From the NCBI GenBank assembly GCA_963681505.1, contig OY811982.1:8493044-8557043 (forward strand): a stretch of DNA of 64,000 nt. Direction: 5' to 3'. Positions 44,766-62,263 of this stretch are shown here, one piece after another. Source of the DNA: Eunapius fragilis (lineage: Eukaryota; Porifera; Demospongiae; Spongillida; Spongillidae). The translations under genes were made by a program, and so were the position numbers. Every line of letters starts with the position of its first letter. Within the stretch, counting starts at the first letter, position 1. The notes beneath the pieces are model-generated. The model was not told where the DNA came from. It saw nothing but the letters and a program-made list of their open reading frames with translations, and made no database searches.

Positions 44766-45933
44766 ATGGGACAGGATTACTACAATGTCCTTGGCATTAG
44801 TAAAGATGCCAACGACGACCAAATCAAGAAAGCCTATAGGAAGCAGGCGCTGAAATACCATCCGGACAAAAACCACAGTCCCGATGCGGAAGATAAGTTC
44901 AAGAAGATAGCAGAGGCTTACGAAGTCCTTAGCGACCGTAAGTAAACAGACGCCCGGACCCAGCGTTGATTGCATCTCAACTTACCGTTTCTCTTTTCAT
45001 TTTTTTATTTTTTGCTGCCTCGTTTCAATAGCACAAAAGCGTGCAGTCTACGACAAGTACGGAGAGGAAGGTCTGAAGGGACAGCCGGTCGGAGGAGGAG
45101 GACCCGGGGGCGCAGGATCCGCGGGCGCCAGCTTCTCGTACACATTCCGCGACCCTCGCGATATCTTTTCTCAGTTCTTCGGCGGGCAGGACATGTTTGG
45201 AGACGAAGGCGGTTTCGGCGGAGGAGGCGGCTTCGGGGGCGGCCAGGGGTTCCACGGGATCTCGTTCGGCGGGCCGGGGATGTCCGGAATGCGCGGCGGA
45301 GGGGCCCCGGGCGGCATGTTCTTCGGGATGGGCGGAGACGATGAGCGAATGGACTTCCAGCCGAGCGCTAGCGGCAGCAGCAAGCGCCAACGGCAAGACC
45401 CGCCCCTCGAGACGACACTCAACCTTACCCTAGAAGAGTTGTACCAGGGCTGTGACAAGAAGATGAAGATAAACAGACGGGTGCTCAGTCCTGACGGGAC
45501 CACCAGGCAAGAGGACAAGGTCATCACCATCAGCGTCAAGCCCGGGTGGAAGGCGGGAACCAAGGTCACGTTCCCCCAGGAGGGAGACCAAGTGGCCGGC
45601 AAGATACCGCAGGACATTGTGTTCGTTGTCAAGGAGAAACCGCACCCCCTTTACACGAGGGAGGGGAATGACCTCCACTACATAGCCAGGATCACGCTAA
45701 AGGAGGCTCTAGTTGGGACATCCCTGACCATCCCCACAATAGATAAGGTTGACATCCACTACAAGTTGTCGGGGGTGACCGGTCCTAAGAGTGAGGTTAG
45801 GATCCCAGATCACGGCATGCCAATTTCCAAGACACCAGGACAGTATGGGGACCTTGTCGTCAAGTTCGACATACAGTTTCCCCCAGATCTGCCACCAAAG
45901 AACAAGCAAAAGCTGGCAGACCTTCTACCTTGA
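44766..45933 (+). CDS. class B J-protein (DNAJB1/B4/B5-like Hsp40)
   Basis: Two exons, 44766-44937 and 45032-45933, joined as GAC-C/CA give 357 aa. The N-terminal J domain (residues 1-70) has [13 protein letters not shown] with the HPD motif that stimulates Hsp70 ATPase. A Gly/Phe-rich linker of about 90 residues follows ([18 protein letters not shown]). There is no CxxCxGxG zinc domain, which makes it class B. The two C-terminal client-binding beta domains run from [19 protein letters not shown] to the end (KQKLADLLP). It is a cytosolic/nuclear Hsp70 co-chaperone. Human DNAJB1 has 340 aa, so the longer Gly/Phe linker accounts for most of the difference. The gene is transcribed away from EPRS across a shared 671-bp spacer. 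Confidence 0.95.
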
Positions 45934-47537
45934 ACTCATCACCCTCTTTGTGTGTGTGTGTGTGTTTGTGTGTATGTATGTTCCATGTGTTTTAAGTGTG
46001 TCTTCTATATATGATGTCATTGGTTACATGTCAAAGTTGAAGCACTTCATTTGTTGGGACAGTCATCTGCTCACCTCTTAGGTGTACCTTGGCTAATTAC
46101 CCTGACAAAAGCTCCCTACCCACCACTTTGGTGTGGTGGGTGTTATTCCATACACCTGCAGACTTTAGTCTGCAGGTGTATGGAATAATATACAAGATCA
46201 TATGGCAGTCATGCATTACAACATGTGACATGGAATACAGAACGCTACAATACCACAAATACACACTGCACTTGGAAATGGCTACTTATAGAGAACTCTG
46301 CAGATGGCTGCTACACTATCACCATAACGTTTTTAAAAAGTAGGAATGCTATCAAATAAGAAGCACTACATAAAGTCGTAAGAGGAGGTTGGTGGGACAG
46401 GATTCTATCCCATGATTGGCATAGCCTCGCTTCAGAGATGTGTACATGAGCTGGGGTGGCTGCTTTCTCATGGACAGGGCTGGAAATACATGTACTGTAC
46501 CTAGATGACTATCTCAAAACACTACCACAACTAAAGGATGCACTACCATCCTCAAAGAGCACATGCCTCCTCATTTCAGCTGCATAATCACAGGTTTGAA
46601 CCAATTCTTGTAAAAAATTGCAGATTGATAACTTCAAATGTCAAATGCAGTTTGGCACTAGAATGTCTGCTGGTCCTTACAAAGAATAGCTCAAAGATTG
46701 ACTTATGCTTTCCCCCATAAATCGAGAAAGAAAGTACTAGAGCTGGTTGTGTCTTGTTATTACATCACCCACAAAATGACAAGTAAGTATGTGAGGTCCC
46801 CAAGCCATCACGTCAATGTTAATTGAGTGCACAGGCAAAGTGGAACACTTTTCAACTGAGATGGCGTCTGGCGGACTGACCATGGCCTTTGTAAGCATTG
46901 GCTGCAGCAAGAAGGTGGACTATTTTGTAGCTTCAGAGGAATTGATTGATGGCTCTGACAACACCAGAGATGAATGTGTGTAGCATCTGTGTGGTGGTGA
47001 AGAAGACAGCACAAACCAAGGCACGCCATGACTGAGGTTAAGTGTGGTCCGCTTAGCTGGATCACAGATCATTGTCAAATTAGCTGAACACTCGGACACG
47101 AAGGAGGTGCCAGCCCAGTCAAGACAAGCTAGCTCATGACCTCAGGGATTAGTGACGGGATGTATCTTTCTCTTTGCGATTGGATCTAACATTACTGAGC
47201 ACAGTGTTTATTATGTAGCCGTTCACAAAGGATCCGAAAGACACTACTGTGGACAGTATAGTCGTATGGTACAACCGCAGATAGGGGTAAGCTGCAGGGT
47301 TACCTATAGCTACCCCGGGCCTCACAGTACAATTGGGGCCTCATGGTTCAAAACTGTATTGTATTATAGTACAACAGTAGCAACACTGCCAGTGTGAGGA
47401 CCTAGCAATTCAAAGTGACTTCTATATAATTCAGTACAATTAGCCAAAATTAAAGTTTTTCGGCTGTAAAGTTGCCCCGAGATTAAGGGTTAAAGAAACG
47501 ATCATATCTTTTGATGAAGACCTCCTGTGCTGATGAG
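45934..47537. other. intergenic region with hairpins, no gene recognised
   Basis: It starts with a short GT run. At 46121-46142 there is a hairpin CCCACCAC...GTGGTGGG, followed at once by a perfect palindrome at 46143-46188. From 46800 to 47400 there are only short open frames on both strands, none with a recognised motif. Confidence 0.5.
46143..46188. other. perfect 22-bp inverted repeat with 2-nt loop
   Basis: TTATTCCATACACCTGCAGA begins the left arm at 46143-46164. The right arm 46167-46188 is its exact complement, with TT between. It lies about 210 bp after the J-protein stop codon. Function unknown. Confidence 0.9.
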
Positions 47538-48567
47538 GCAATACCACCAGCCATGGGGCCTTGTGGCTGCAATACCACCAGCCATGGGGCCTTGTGGCTG
47601 CAATACCACCAGCCATGGGGCCTTGTGACTGCAATACCACCAGCCATGGGGCCTTGTGACTGCAATACCACCAGTCATGGAGCATTGTGACTGCAATACC
47701 ACCAGCCATGGGGCCTTGTGGCTGCAATACCACCAGCCATGGGGCCTTGTGGCTGCAATACCACCAGCCATGGGGCCTTGTGGCTGCAATACCACCAGCC
47801 ATGGGGCCTTGTGACTGCAATACCATCAGCCATGGGGCCTTGTGGCTGCAATACCACCAGTCATGGAGCATTGTGACTGCAATACCACCAGCCATGGGGC
47901 CTTGTGGCTGCAATACCACCAGCCATGGGGCCTTGTGACTGCAATACCACCAGTCATGGGGCATTGTGACTGCAATACCACCAGCCATGGGGCCTTGTGA
48001 CTGCAATACCACCAGTCATGGGGCCTTGTGGCTGCAATACCACCAGCCATGGGGCCTTGTGGCTGCAATACCACCAGCCATGGGGCCTTGTGGCTGCAAT
48101 ACCACCAGCCATGGGGCCTTGTGACTGCAATACCACCAGTCATGGGGCATTGTGACTGCAATACCACCAGCCATGGGGCCTTGTGGCTGCAATACCACCA
48201 GCCATGGGGCCTTGTGACTGCAATACCATCAGCCATGGGGCCTTGTGGCTGCAATACCACCAGCCATGGGGCCTTGTGACTGCAATACCACCAGCCATGG
48301 GGCCTTGTGGCTGCAATACCACCAGCCATGGGGCCTTGTGACTGCAATACCACCAGCCATGGGGCCTTGTGGCTGCAATACCACCAGTCACGGGGCCTTG
48401 TGGCTGCAATACCACCAGCCAGCCATGGGGCCTTGTGGCTGCAATACCACCAGTCATGGGGCCTTGTGGCTGCAATACCACCAGCCATGGGGCCTTGTGG
48501 CTGCAATACCACCAGACATGGGGCCTTGTGACTGCAATACCACCAGCCATGGGGCCTTGTGGCTGCA
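47538..48567. repeat. 31-bp minisatellite, about 33 copies
   Basis: The unit contains CCACCAGCCATGGGGCCTTG and TGGCTGCAATA. Variants at a few positions (GCC/GTC before ATGG, GGCTGC/GACTGC, GGGGCC/GGAGCA) alternate in recurring patterns, suggesting higher-order blocks. One unit has a 4-bp CAGC insertion near 48418. Because 31 is not a multiple of three, every frame cycles through the same peptide, which explains the long open frames. Confidence 0.98.
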
Positions 48568-48940
48568 TAGTAAATGTGCAGCTATCGTTTCTGGGGTTAT
48601 AATTAATTGCACTTCTACAACCACATGTACGTACTTTGCTGACGTAGTAGAATGCTCTGAACATAATGAACTATTGGGAGCAGTTAACACTTATAGATTC
48701 AACCCCACTGCCTCTCATCAAGGCAGAACATAGCCAGCATACATTAAAAACTCTCTCCACTGCACTATTGTCTTTAGAAATTTTTCTTGAGATGTGTATG
48801 TCAGGTAAATTCTTATTTCAGTGTAAACGTAGCAACGACAAAAACACACAGCATCATCCTTTTAAAGCTAATTGTAGGACTAGCCACGTAACCCTCATAA
48901 GGATATGAAGTGCTGCATTTGAGATAGGCATGGATGAAAT
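48568..48940. other. spacer 3' of COA3
   Basis: No gene recognised. It probably contains the 3' UTR of COA3. Confidence 0.5.
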
Positions 48941-49180
48941 TCAGCTGGTTCCAGTCATCTTCTTTTGGTGGACGGCTTCCGGCTTCTGGTCAAATGCATC
49001 GTCAAGAAAAGTTTCTTGTTTTACAGCAAGCATCGAATAGGCATATATGCCGACCACACCAGCCGTAAGGGTTAGACCCAGCACAATGTTCTTTTTCAAG
49101 TACTTTCTGCTAACCAATCTGCGTACGTCCGCCTCTTTCAATTTCTGCAAAACGTCCGACGGAACGCGAGCTTCACCCAT
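48941..49180 (-). CDS. COA3: cytochrome c oxidase assembly factor 3 (CCDC56 family)
   Basis: A single exon of 79 codons, ATG at 49180. The sequence LKEADVRRLVSRKYLKKNIV leads into one transmembrane helix (GLTLTAGVVGIYAYSMLAV), then KQETFLDDAFDQ, the family signature. COA3 sits in the mitochondrial inner membrane and stabilises newly made COX1 during complex IV assembly. It is intronless here and shorter than human COA3 (106 aa), mainly at the N terminus. The start codon lies 132 bp from that of GTF2A1 on the opposite strand. Confidence 0.88.
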   Translation of the reverse strand: MGEARVPSDVLQKLKEADVRRLVSRKYLKKNIVLGLTLTAGVVGIYAYSMLAVKQETFLDDAFDQKPEAVHQKKMTGTS

Positions 49181-49312
49181 CTTTGACCGTTGATTCGAGC
49201 GGGTTAAACGTCTTAATAGTTAACTAACTGTTCCTTTAATTGGAACGGAATTTGCCGTTATTTAGAGTCAGGAGCTGTGTGGTATATAAAGGACTGAGGA
49301 GACGAGCGCGGG
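49181..49312. promoter_or_regulatory. 132-bp divergent promoter of COA3 and GTF2A1
   Basis: The two start codons are only 132 bp apart. A TATATAAA box lies at 49283-49290 in GTF2A1 orientation, 23 bp before its proposed ATG. Initiation 25-30 bp downstream of this box would fall at or just after that ATG, so either the 5' UTR is almost absent or the true start is elsewhere. Confidence 0.55.
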
Positions 49313-49713
49313 ATGAATGCCTCAAATACAAGTTTGGATAATCTGGTAAACGTTTTCAAAAAACACAGTGTTCTTAGGCTAGTTACATCGCACCGACGAG
49401 ATGCCGGTTGAGGCAAAAAGATACCTACTAGCTCACGTGGCCATTGGTACAATGGGCATTGTGTGTGTGTTATGTGAGCATGTGTTCCTGTGCTATGCTT
49501 TGAGGGGGTTGGTGGTGTGCGCCGAATGAGGGAGTAACGTAGAAATGACTTGGCATCTGTCCCGGTGCAGATTGGCATGTACAAATGGGTCGTGGATGAT
49601 GTGGTGAAGAATGTTAGGGAGGAGTTTTTGAACGATGGAGTGGATGCGCACATACTTGAGGAGCTCAAACACGTAGGCCTCTTGCAAAACTACAAGACAA
49701 AAACTTCACATGA

Positions 49714-49761
<48 letters not shown>

Positions 49762-52076
49762 GTATGTGTGTGTGTGTACGCGTGCGCTTTCGTTCCTCCA
49801 TCGGGTAGCTCTGGGAAAGTAAAATTGTGAACACCGGTGCGTTGGCGCGCCCGTCCAAGCACGCGGCGGCCGACCCGCCGACGCACCACAGGGAGACGGG
49901 CAAACAGTCCCACCACGGAACACAACAGCAGCAGCAACAGAGGGCAGCTGCGCACCACTCGGCACCACAGCCAACGGTAAGAGGCTGATGGGACACCTCT
50001 TTCTTCCCTCCTCCGCGCCCCCTCGCTTTTCTTTAATAAAACAAGCACCCCCGTAACTAATTTGAAAAGGGAGGGGATTTCAGGGGAATGGAGAGGTATG
50101 TTGAGCATGTGGAAGATGGTGAAACTTTCACAGAGAATGATTTGTGATATGACTGCATCACTTACTTGATATGGCTTTACTGCATCCAAGTGTGTTGACT
50201 GCATCAGGTCCTGTTGCAGTGATAATAATTTATACTTTTTATTGTGCTACCCTTGCTCCCCATCTCCTCCTAACCTCCCCCCCCCCCCCCCCCCCCCCCC
50301 TTCCCTCCCTTGCTAGACACAAGCGGAGGCAGCGGCTGCTCTTCCGCAAGGCACCAGGGTACAGAACTCCCAGGCCTCCTCCGTTCCCTCGTCTTCGCCG
50401 TCCACGGGACAGTTACAGTTGGCCGCACCCACTGCCTCCCCTCAGAGCATGGCTACACAGTTCATGCCTCCAGTCATGGTCCGTTCAGGGTTATTGTTTA
50501 TAAGTTTTGTTTGCTTTAATATAGTTTTGTTAGTTTAGTACTTGTGGGTGTAACATTAATTTATTAGATTAGGGACAAATATTATTGATTATTTGTGGTC
50601 AAACGGTTTGCCACTAAAATTTAGTCGTCAAATCCTGTTGGCAGGAGTTTGTTTATGTGGCACCTATAGGGGAATATTGTACTGCTTCCAAGCAATATCA
50701 GAAGGTCATTTTTGAACAAGAAGCTCCAGGGGCTGGGAACCCTAATGCAAGGAAGGCAGGGTTTATGGTTGTTGTTGGCCTTTACTCCAAATAGTTAAAC
50801 TTCAAGCACAATATCATGATGATTGTACAAAATCCAAGGAATATACTTAAAACTGAAAGAAAATTTAAACCGAAAGGTTTCAGAACAACAATGATTTCTT
50901 CTCTTTTGCCACAGGTGGGTGGTAACCCTATAGTCAGTGGACTAGCTGCTGCTGCTAGTGCCCAGTCCATCCCCATGCTGTTCCAAGTCCAGGTTAGGCT
51001 GGTGGGAAAGGAAAGGGAACAAGTGCTTTTATGTATGATTTCACACACGCACGCACACACACGCACACACACACACAGACCCCTCAGGGACCTGTTATGG
51101 TGCCAATACAACAGTTGGTTGCACTGCAGCAGAGACAACAGCAGCAGCAGCAACAGCAGATGAACCAAAGACAGGCCGCTCAGCAGCAGAGGGTGCCAAC
51201 ACAGGCAGGCTTATCAAAACCCAATGCCAAGGTGTGCTGTGTTTCGCCAGTTTAAAGCGACACACTCATTTGTCTTGTTATTACCTGACCAGCTTGACCA
51301 GACCGATGGGCTACCCCCGCTGGTTGGTGATGGCCATGATGGAAGGGGGACGCAGGCATGGGACCGTGACCCTGTGCCCTCTGGCCCCGCCCTCCCCATG
51401 CCCCCCAATGCGCGGGCGTTGGTGCAGCTGGACGGGACAGGTGGGGTGAGCAGCAGTGAGGAGGACAGCGAGGAGAATGACGAGAGCTCTGATGTGAGTC
51501 ATGCCTCCCCACCCCCCCCCCCCCCCACCCCCAATGCCCCCATGAGCCCACATACACCCCTGGCATATAGTCATGCTCCTGTACATAGATATAGTCATGC
51601 TCCTTGTACATAGGTTATGACATGTGATCTATTATGTATGTTTTTAAAAGAAAATGTATATGCTACATGTAATAATTGCGTTCTGATCCAAGAGACCTAT
51701 TCCTTCCTTTCCATGCACACATTATTCAGGAGGAGGTCGAGGAAGCAGGGGTAAGGATTTGGGGTGGCGGGGTGATTGGTTAAAAAGGGGAGGATTGGAC
51801 ACCTCACGAGATTTTAACCAACCATTTCCCCCCATCACCCCACCCCCCACCGCCCACAAAAAAATCTAGGCAGAAGATGATCCTCTGAACTCAGATGATG
51901 ATGCAGGCAGTGAGAATAACGAGGAGGAAGGAGAGGTGGAGAGTACCATCGTGTGCCAGTGGGAGAAGGTCTACCGCGTCAAGGCCAAGTGGAAGTTCCA
52001 ACTCAAGGATGGCATCATGCATGTGGGAGGCCATGACTACGTATTCCACAAGGCCTCGGGGGAGGCAGATTGGTAG
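49313..52076 (+). CDS. GTF2A1: TFIIA alpha/beta large subunit
   Basis: General transcription factor that stabilises TBP on promoters. Nine exons: 49313-49345, 49571-49672, 49809-49976, 50317-50478, 50915-50992, 51079-51231, 51293-51493, 51730-51750, 51870-52076, all phase 0, total 374 aa (human 376). The N-terminal four-helix-bundle part reads YKWVVDDVVKNVREEFLNDG and LWESKIVN. The middle is Gln-rich and disordered. An acidic stretch (SSSEEDSEENDESSD) precedes the C-terminal beta-barrel, CQWEKVYRVKAKWKFQLKDG and HVGGHDYVFHKASGEADW. VQLDGTG matches the conserved block before the acidic region. The first exon (MNASNTSLDNL) is inferred from phase and a GTAAAC donor. Donor GTCCGT after exon 4 is weak. 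Exon 8 is a 21-nt microexon. Confidence 0.93.
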
Positions 52077-52340
52077 TGCCTCAGAGCTTGTTCGTCCCTT
52101 CGTATGATCGTTCACAATCACTATTTAATATTGTACCCCCCCCCCCCCCCACCCTCTTTCACCCCCACAAGAGACCAACACTGATCAGACCTTCGCACAA
52201 TCATGAATTTGTTCGTTTTTTTTTTTTCCTCCTATGAATTTGGTATGAATAATATGGCATTTTGTAAGTAACAATTCACCATAACAGAATTGTTCCCGTG
52301 TGGTGAAATGGATGCACATAAACAAGTCATGTGATCCCGG

Positions 52341-55324
<2,984 letters not shown>

Positions 55325-55884
55325 CTTATCTTTTAATAAGAATATAGAGTTGGCAAGTGACGTCATGCAATAACGTATGCGTCACTGTCAAAGAAACGTG
55401 AGACATCACAGCGGCGAGTGGAGAGAGAAAAGCTACCAGATTACGTCCAACCCTCGTGAAAGTAACGAAGAAACACTTTTTTGACCGCCAGAAGCGCAAG
55501 CAGTCAGGTTTGTGACGTTTGGATGGTATTAAACAAGAAGAATCTAAACAAAGCGTGTTCGGTAGAAAATATGCTTAATGATGACATGTTAGGAGGTACG
55601 AATGTTCCTTTTTCATTTTATTGTCCCCCCCCCCCTTTTTTTTTGGACTTCGGCTATGGTCACGTGGTGAAAATGTAACGGACCTGCTCCCCTCTCTCCT
55701 CACCCTCACCCTACCTTGCCATGGCTTCCGGGATCATGGAGGCGATTATTTTTGCATTGTGTGACATAAGCACGTCTATCAATCGGACTCTTACAGCTAA
55801 AGAAAAAAACAAAAAAGAAAAAAAAATCAATAAGTAAAAAAAAAAAGGATTCCAAAAAAGCCACAAGGTGTGTAAAAACAAGTG
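55325..55884. promoter_or_regulatory. divergent promoter region of PSMC6 and ZC3H11A
   Basis: 560 bp between the two ATGs. It contains an A-rich stretch (55800-55850) and a C/T run near 55626-55643. No certain core element was seen. Confidence 0.4.
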
Positions 55885-58583
<2,699 letters not shown>

Positions 58584-58742
58584 ACTCTCTGTTGAACTCT
58601 CTGTTGTGTATCATGTTGGTGCGTGTATCTCTTCCTGATATTTGTTTGAATGTAATAAAAACCTTGATGTTCACGGAAAGTAATACCTGGATGTCCTGAT
58701 GGACTAACCTATCATTGCTTTTAACGTCATAGTTACGTAAAA

Positions 58743-59247
58743 ATGGCGCTCAAATCGGTTCGATTCGAAGTTTTTGGACAAGTTCAGGGTAAGGCATATA
58801 ACATTTCTGCGTTCGAACTGATCAATTGCCGATGTGCAGGGGTATTCTTCAGAAAGGTTTGTATGTCCATATATGTATGCCAAATTACAAGTACGACTGC
58901 GCAACGTCGACGTCCACGGGCCATGAACATGCGCGTGCATGAAGTTTACTGTGGAAAAAGCCACGTCATGCGGCTTAGTAGGCTGGGTGCAGAACACTGC
59001 CAGGGGAACAGTGGTAGGCGTGGCACAGGGCGAAGAAACGACGCTGGAGACACTGTAAGGACACAGGAGTAATCGGCTCCTCGGTCCCAGACCATTGTTT
59101 TTGTAGCTGATCTGTTTTTGATAATTCTGCAGAAAACACTGGCTGGCCAACACAGGTTCTCCCAAATCTAAAATTGAGAGCTGCAAATTTACCGAGGAGA
59201 AAAGTATCCAGAAGTTGGAGTACAAAGAGTTCAAAGTTCGCAAATAG
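58743..59247 (+). CDS. acylphosphatase
   Basis: Hydrolyses acylphosphates such as 1,3-bisphosphoglycerate in the cytosol. Four exons, 58743-58788, 58840-58856, 58945-59054 and 59133-59247, give 95 aa (family about 98). The signature is assembled across introns as VFGQVQG/VFFRK, which includes the catalytic Arg. GLVGWVQNTARGTVVGVAQG then provides the catalytic Asn. The C terminus LEYKEFKVRK matches the usual final strand. Exon 2 is only 17 nt. The acceptor of exon 3 (GCATGAAG) has a poor pyrimidine tract but is the only one that keeps the family sequence. ATG lies 160 bp after the ZC3H11A stop. Confidence 0.9.
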
Positions 59248-59486
59248 ATCAAGACACTTTTCCTCCCCATGTGATTTATCTGGTGACGTTGTTTACAAAC
59301 TGTCTCAGCTAACTTGAAATTATGAACTTGAAATGTTTGTGTTCCAATTGCCCAGTTTATTACACAATGAAGTGAGGTAAACTATGCACATGTACACAAA
59401 AATAACGATTTCACTTTTTATTTAAAATGACTCAATGAATAACCATACTGTACAACTGACATTTGGCAATAAACAGCTGCATGCCT

Positions 59487-60229
59487 TTATCTGGAGGCAA
59501 TCGCCAAGATCCCTGAAACACCTGTTGATCAAATAAAAGTGGGTGAGTTGGATTGGGTTGGGTGGGGACACCGCCACATACTATCCATCTCTATCTTGGC
59601 CAGTATCTTCTTCGGCTTGATAAGGTCCTCTTGGGTCCTGATGAAGCATGTGTCTCCCGTGACTTCCCACTTGTGGGAGTTGGCCAGCTCATTCAAGGCG
59701 GAGCCTAAGGTTAAAGAGAGAGAAGGTATGACACACACATTATGGACCCTTAGGTTAAAGGGAGGGAGAGGATGGTACGAAAGGCATGTAGAATGTTTCC
59801 ATGGAAATGGCTACACACTTGTTGTGAAGATAGTGATCACATGAACAACATATGACATAGCTATTTCAAGACTGCAAATGGTGGTGATATATCAACACAT
59901 CAGATTAGTTAGTACTTGGAGAGGGAATTTAAAAATGACTGACACTTCCTACAGAAGTCAAACTTGAACAAACTGTATGTGCAGCCACCCCCCCCCCCTC
60001 CCCCCTCCCCCCCTCCAGTACTAGACACTAACCGTCCAGATCTCCCAGGTACTGCTTCAAAAGGCTCAGAGGAATGTTCTGGTAACTGATCTCCACAACA
60101 CCACATATGTCTGACGATGAGAAGAGTTAGGGGGTTATGATAGTGAGGATGGAAAGAGGAGGGGTGAGGAGGGAAGAGAATGAGGGATGAAAAGGGGGAT
60201 AAGGAAAAGGTTGCTGCACACGGCCATGG

Positions 60230-60287
<58 letters not shown>

Positions 60288-61195
60288 ATCATTCCTCACA
60301 TCTCCTGATGGCTGCCTCAAAATTCTTGATCTTCCTTGTCACCTCCATGTTCTCTCTCTTAATGGTAGCCTTGTGAGGGGGGAGGGGGAGGAGGAGGATG
60401 GTGAGGCCACACATATGAGTGCACACACACACACACACACACACCCAGAACTCTCTGAACTGGCATGACTCCAGCAGAGTGTGCAGGGAGAGGATGTGTT
60501 GGATGTCCATGTCCTTGTGCTGTGGCTAATGTTAAGGACAGCAAAACAGCAGACACAGAACAACAGTACAAAATGGTTACATCGCTGTGACCAAGGAAAC
60601 ATGCCACGCTGTTAGGTTAGGTTACATCATCCACCCAGGCCCCAACCCCGCCAATCAGAGGGCTCAAACAAGCCTCACATGGGAGGCCATCATATCCTTA
60701 CATCATCCTTACATCTACTGCACACACACCTGCTGCTACCCACACAGACACAAATATACATGTACTGAGGTCATGCGGGTCTTCACACAGACATACTACC
60801 CCCCCCCCACACAAACACAAAGACATATCGTACGCACAGATCATACGGGAGAGATATGTAGGATACAAGACTTATAGGCAACACTGCCTTCAGCATGATC
60901 ACATCAGTGGCTGGTAGGTTGGTGAGAGCCTTCAGCAGAACCTTGCACGCAATATCTGCGCTGGCCCTGTTTGGCTGGAATTGGTAACTGGTCGGGTGTG
61001 GTGGGACACCATAAGAGAGGGGGTTGGCATAGGTGGAGCGTTGTAAAGGAGGTAGGGAGGGGTTAAGACACACCATATTACCACACAAGCAAGCAGAACG
61101 TACAGTTTCATGAGGACCAGGTTGGCATCATAGTCGTAGTCATCACTTTCAGCCTGGGCAGTAAAGTGGTACATAATATTGGTATATCAGAGATG

Positions 61196-61226
<31 letters not shown>

Positions 61227-62263
61227 TGTGTGTGTGCGTGTGTGCACGTGTGTGTTTTTCCCAATAACCCGATCATCTCCCCATCACCATCACCCTCTAT
61301 CTTCTTCCTCTCCTAATATCCTAACACACGGCATACACAAACTCTCAATCACTCTGTGTCCCTCACGTGTCCATACAACAAACCACACCCACACCCTATC
61401 TACTTCAGGAGGGAAGGCTATATTGGGAAACCAATTTTGCAACAAGCAGTTGTAAATGATGGTCAGTGGATGAGTGGTATTGTGTTGACAGCATACATAA
61501 CATGTGCAGCTGCCAAGGTTCAAGGCATAAGGTGTCAGATAAGATATGAAGACACGTGTGTAATCAGTACAACATGCAGTGTGATGTCCATGCACGTGTG
61601 AAGGCCCAGAACCACCTAGAGCAAAGGCTTTAATGACTATTATGAACTGAGTGGTGCTGGTTAGTTTCCTCCATCCACCCCCCAAAGAATTTATATTTAT
61701 TTTAAAATAAACACATGGATTTCAATGAATAGGGCTTTTCCAGGAGGGATATATTGGGTTCATCTTTTATTTTCAGTTCCCCCTTCCCACTCATACCCCG
61801 AGGTAGTGGTTAGTTACTGGTGTATCTAGTGTGGCAGCTGGTGTGGCCGTACACTCAAATATGGTGACACCGGGGGTGGGCGAATGCAGAGGTGTTTGAG
61901 CCCCCTTCCCACGACAGAGGCTGCCATAATAGCTGTGTATTTAAAGCAATGTGTGTAGCAGCTGCCCCACCATAAAGATCGACTAAACAGAAGTGTTCGT
62001 TCAGTTCTCTGACCCGCGCGTGGCCGCCCTGATACGCCTCACACCCCCATGGGCACCCGATGCATCGCACCGTGCACACTTCTCAACGAAAGGCCGTTTG
62101 CTGCGTACCTGATGCTTCACGTAGTTTTCCAACTGGGTAATATTGTTCGGATTGTATCTACGTGGGAGGGTGTCTGATCTGATCCTCTGCTAGCGCCTGA
62201 AACAACTCACTTATTAATCCCAGCCAGCAAGGGCCGAATAGTACCTTTCCAGTTTTCAGCCAT
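59487..62263 (-). CDS. EIF3K: translation initiation factor eIF3 subunit k
   Basis: Non-core subunit of the eIF3 complex on the 40S ribosome. Nine exons: 62211-62263, 62109-62157, 61104-61153, 60885-60987, 60445-60519, 60300-60369, 60033-60110, 59582-59704, 59487-59512, total 208 aa (human 218). Recognised stretches in order: MAENWKGTIRPLLAGINKYN, ITQLENYVKHQ, DYDANLVLMKLYQFQPN, VLLKALTNLPATD, QHILSLHTLLESCQFREFW, and SYQNIPLSLLKQYLGDLDG in the PCI-type half, then FIRTQEDLIKPKKILAKIE, close to the human C terminus. The donor of exon 60885-60987 (GCA/GTGTTG) is weak, and about ten residues usual in the family are missing there. Convergent with acylphosphatase. Confidence 0.92.
60232..60287. 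repeat. (GT)n microsatellite in EIF3K intron
   Basis: Dinucleotide run of about 28 units near the donor of exon 60300-60369. A shorter (AC)n lies at 60422-60444, next to the donor of exon 60445-60519. Confidence 0.97.
61154..62108. other. largest EIF3K intron
   Basis: Begins with a GT run (61197-61240). No open frame or element was recognised in the rest. Confidence 0.5.

Noticed and set aside
45025..45678. Several frames antisense or out of frame with the J-protein gene
   Set aside because: GC-rich Gly/Phe coding sequence opens other frames. The J-protein frame has clear family identity.
46808..47065. 85-codon minus-strand frame with a hydrophobic start
   Set aside because: No recognised motif, no splice context and no similarity I can name.
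47538..48567. Regular repeats resembling a CRISPR array
   Set aside because: Units are contiguous 31-bp repeats without unique spacers, in a eukaryotic genome between COA3 and a J-protein gene. It is a minisatellite.
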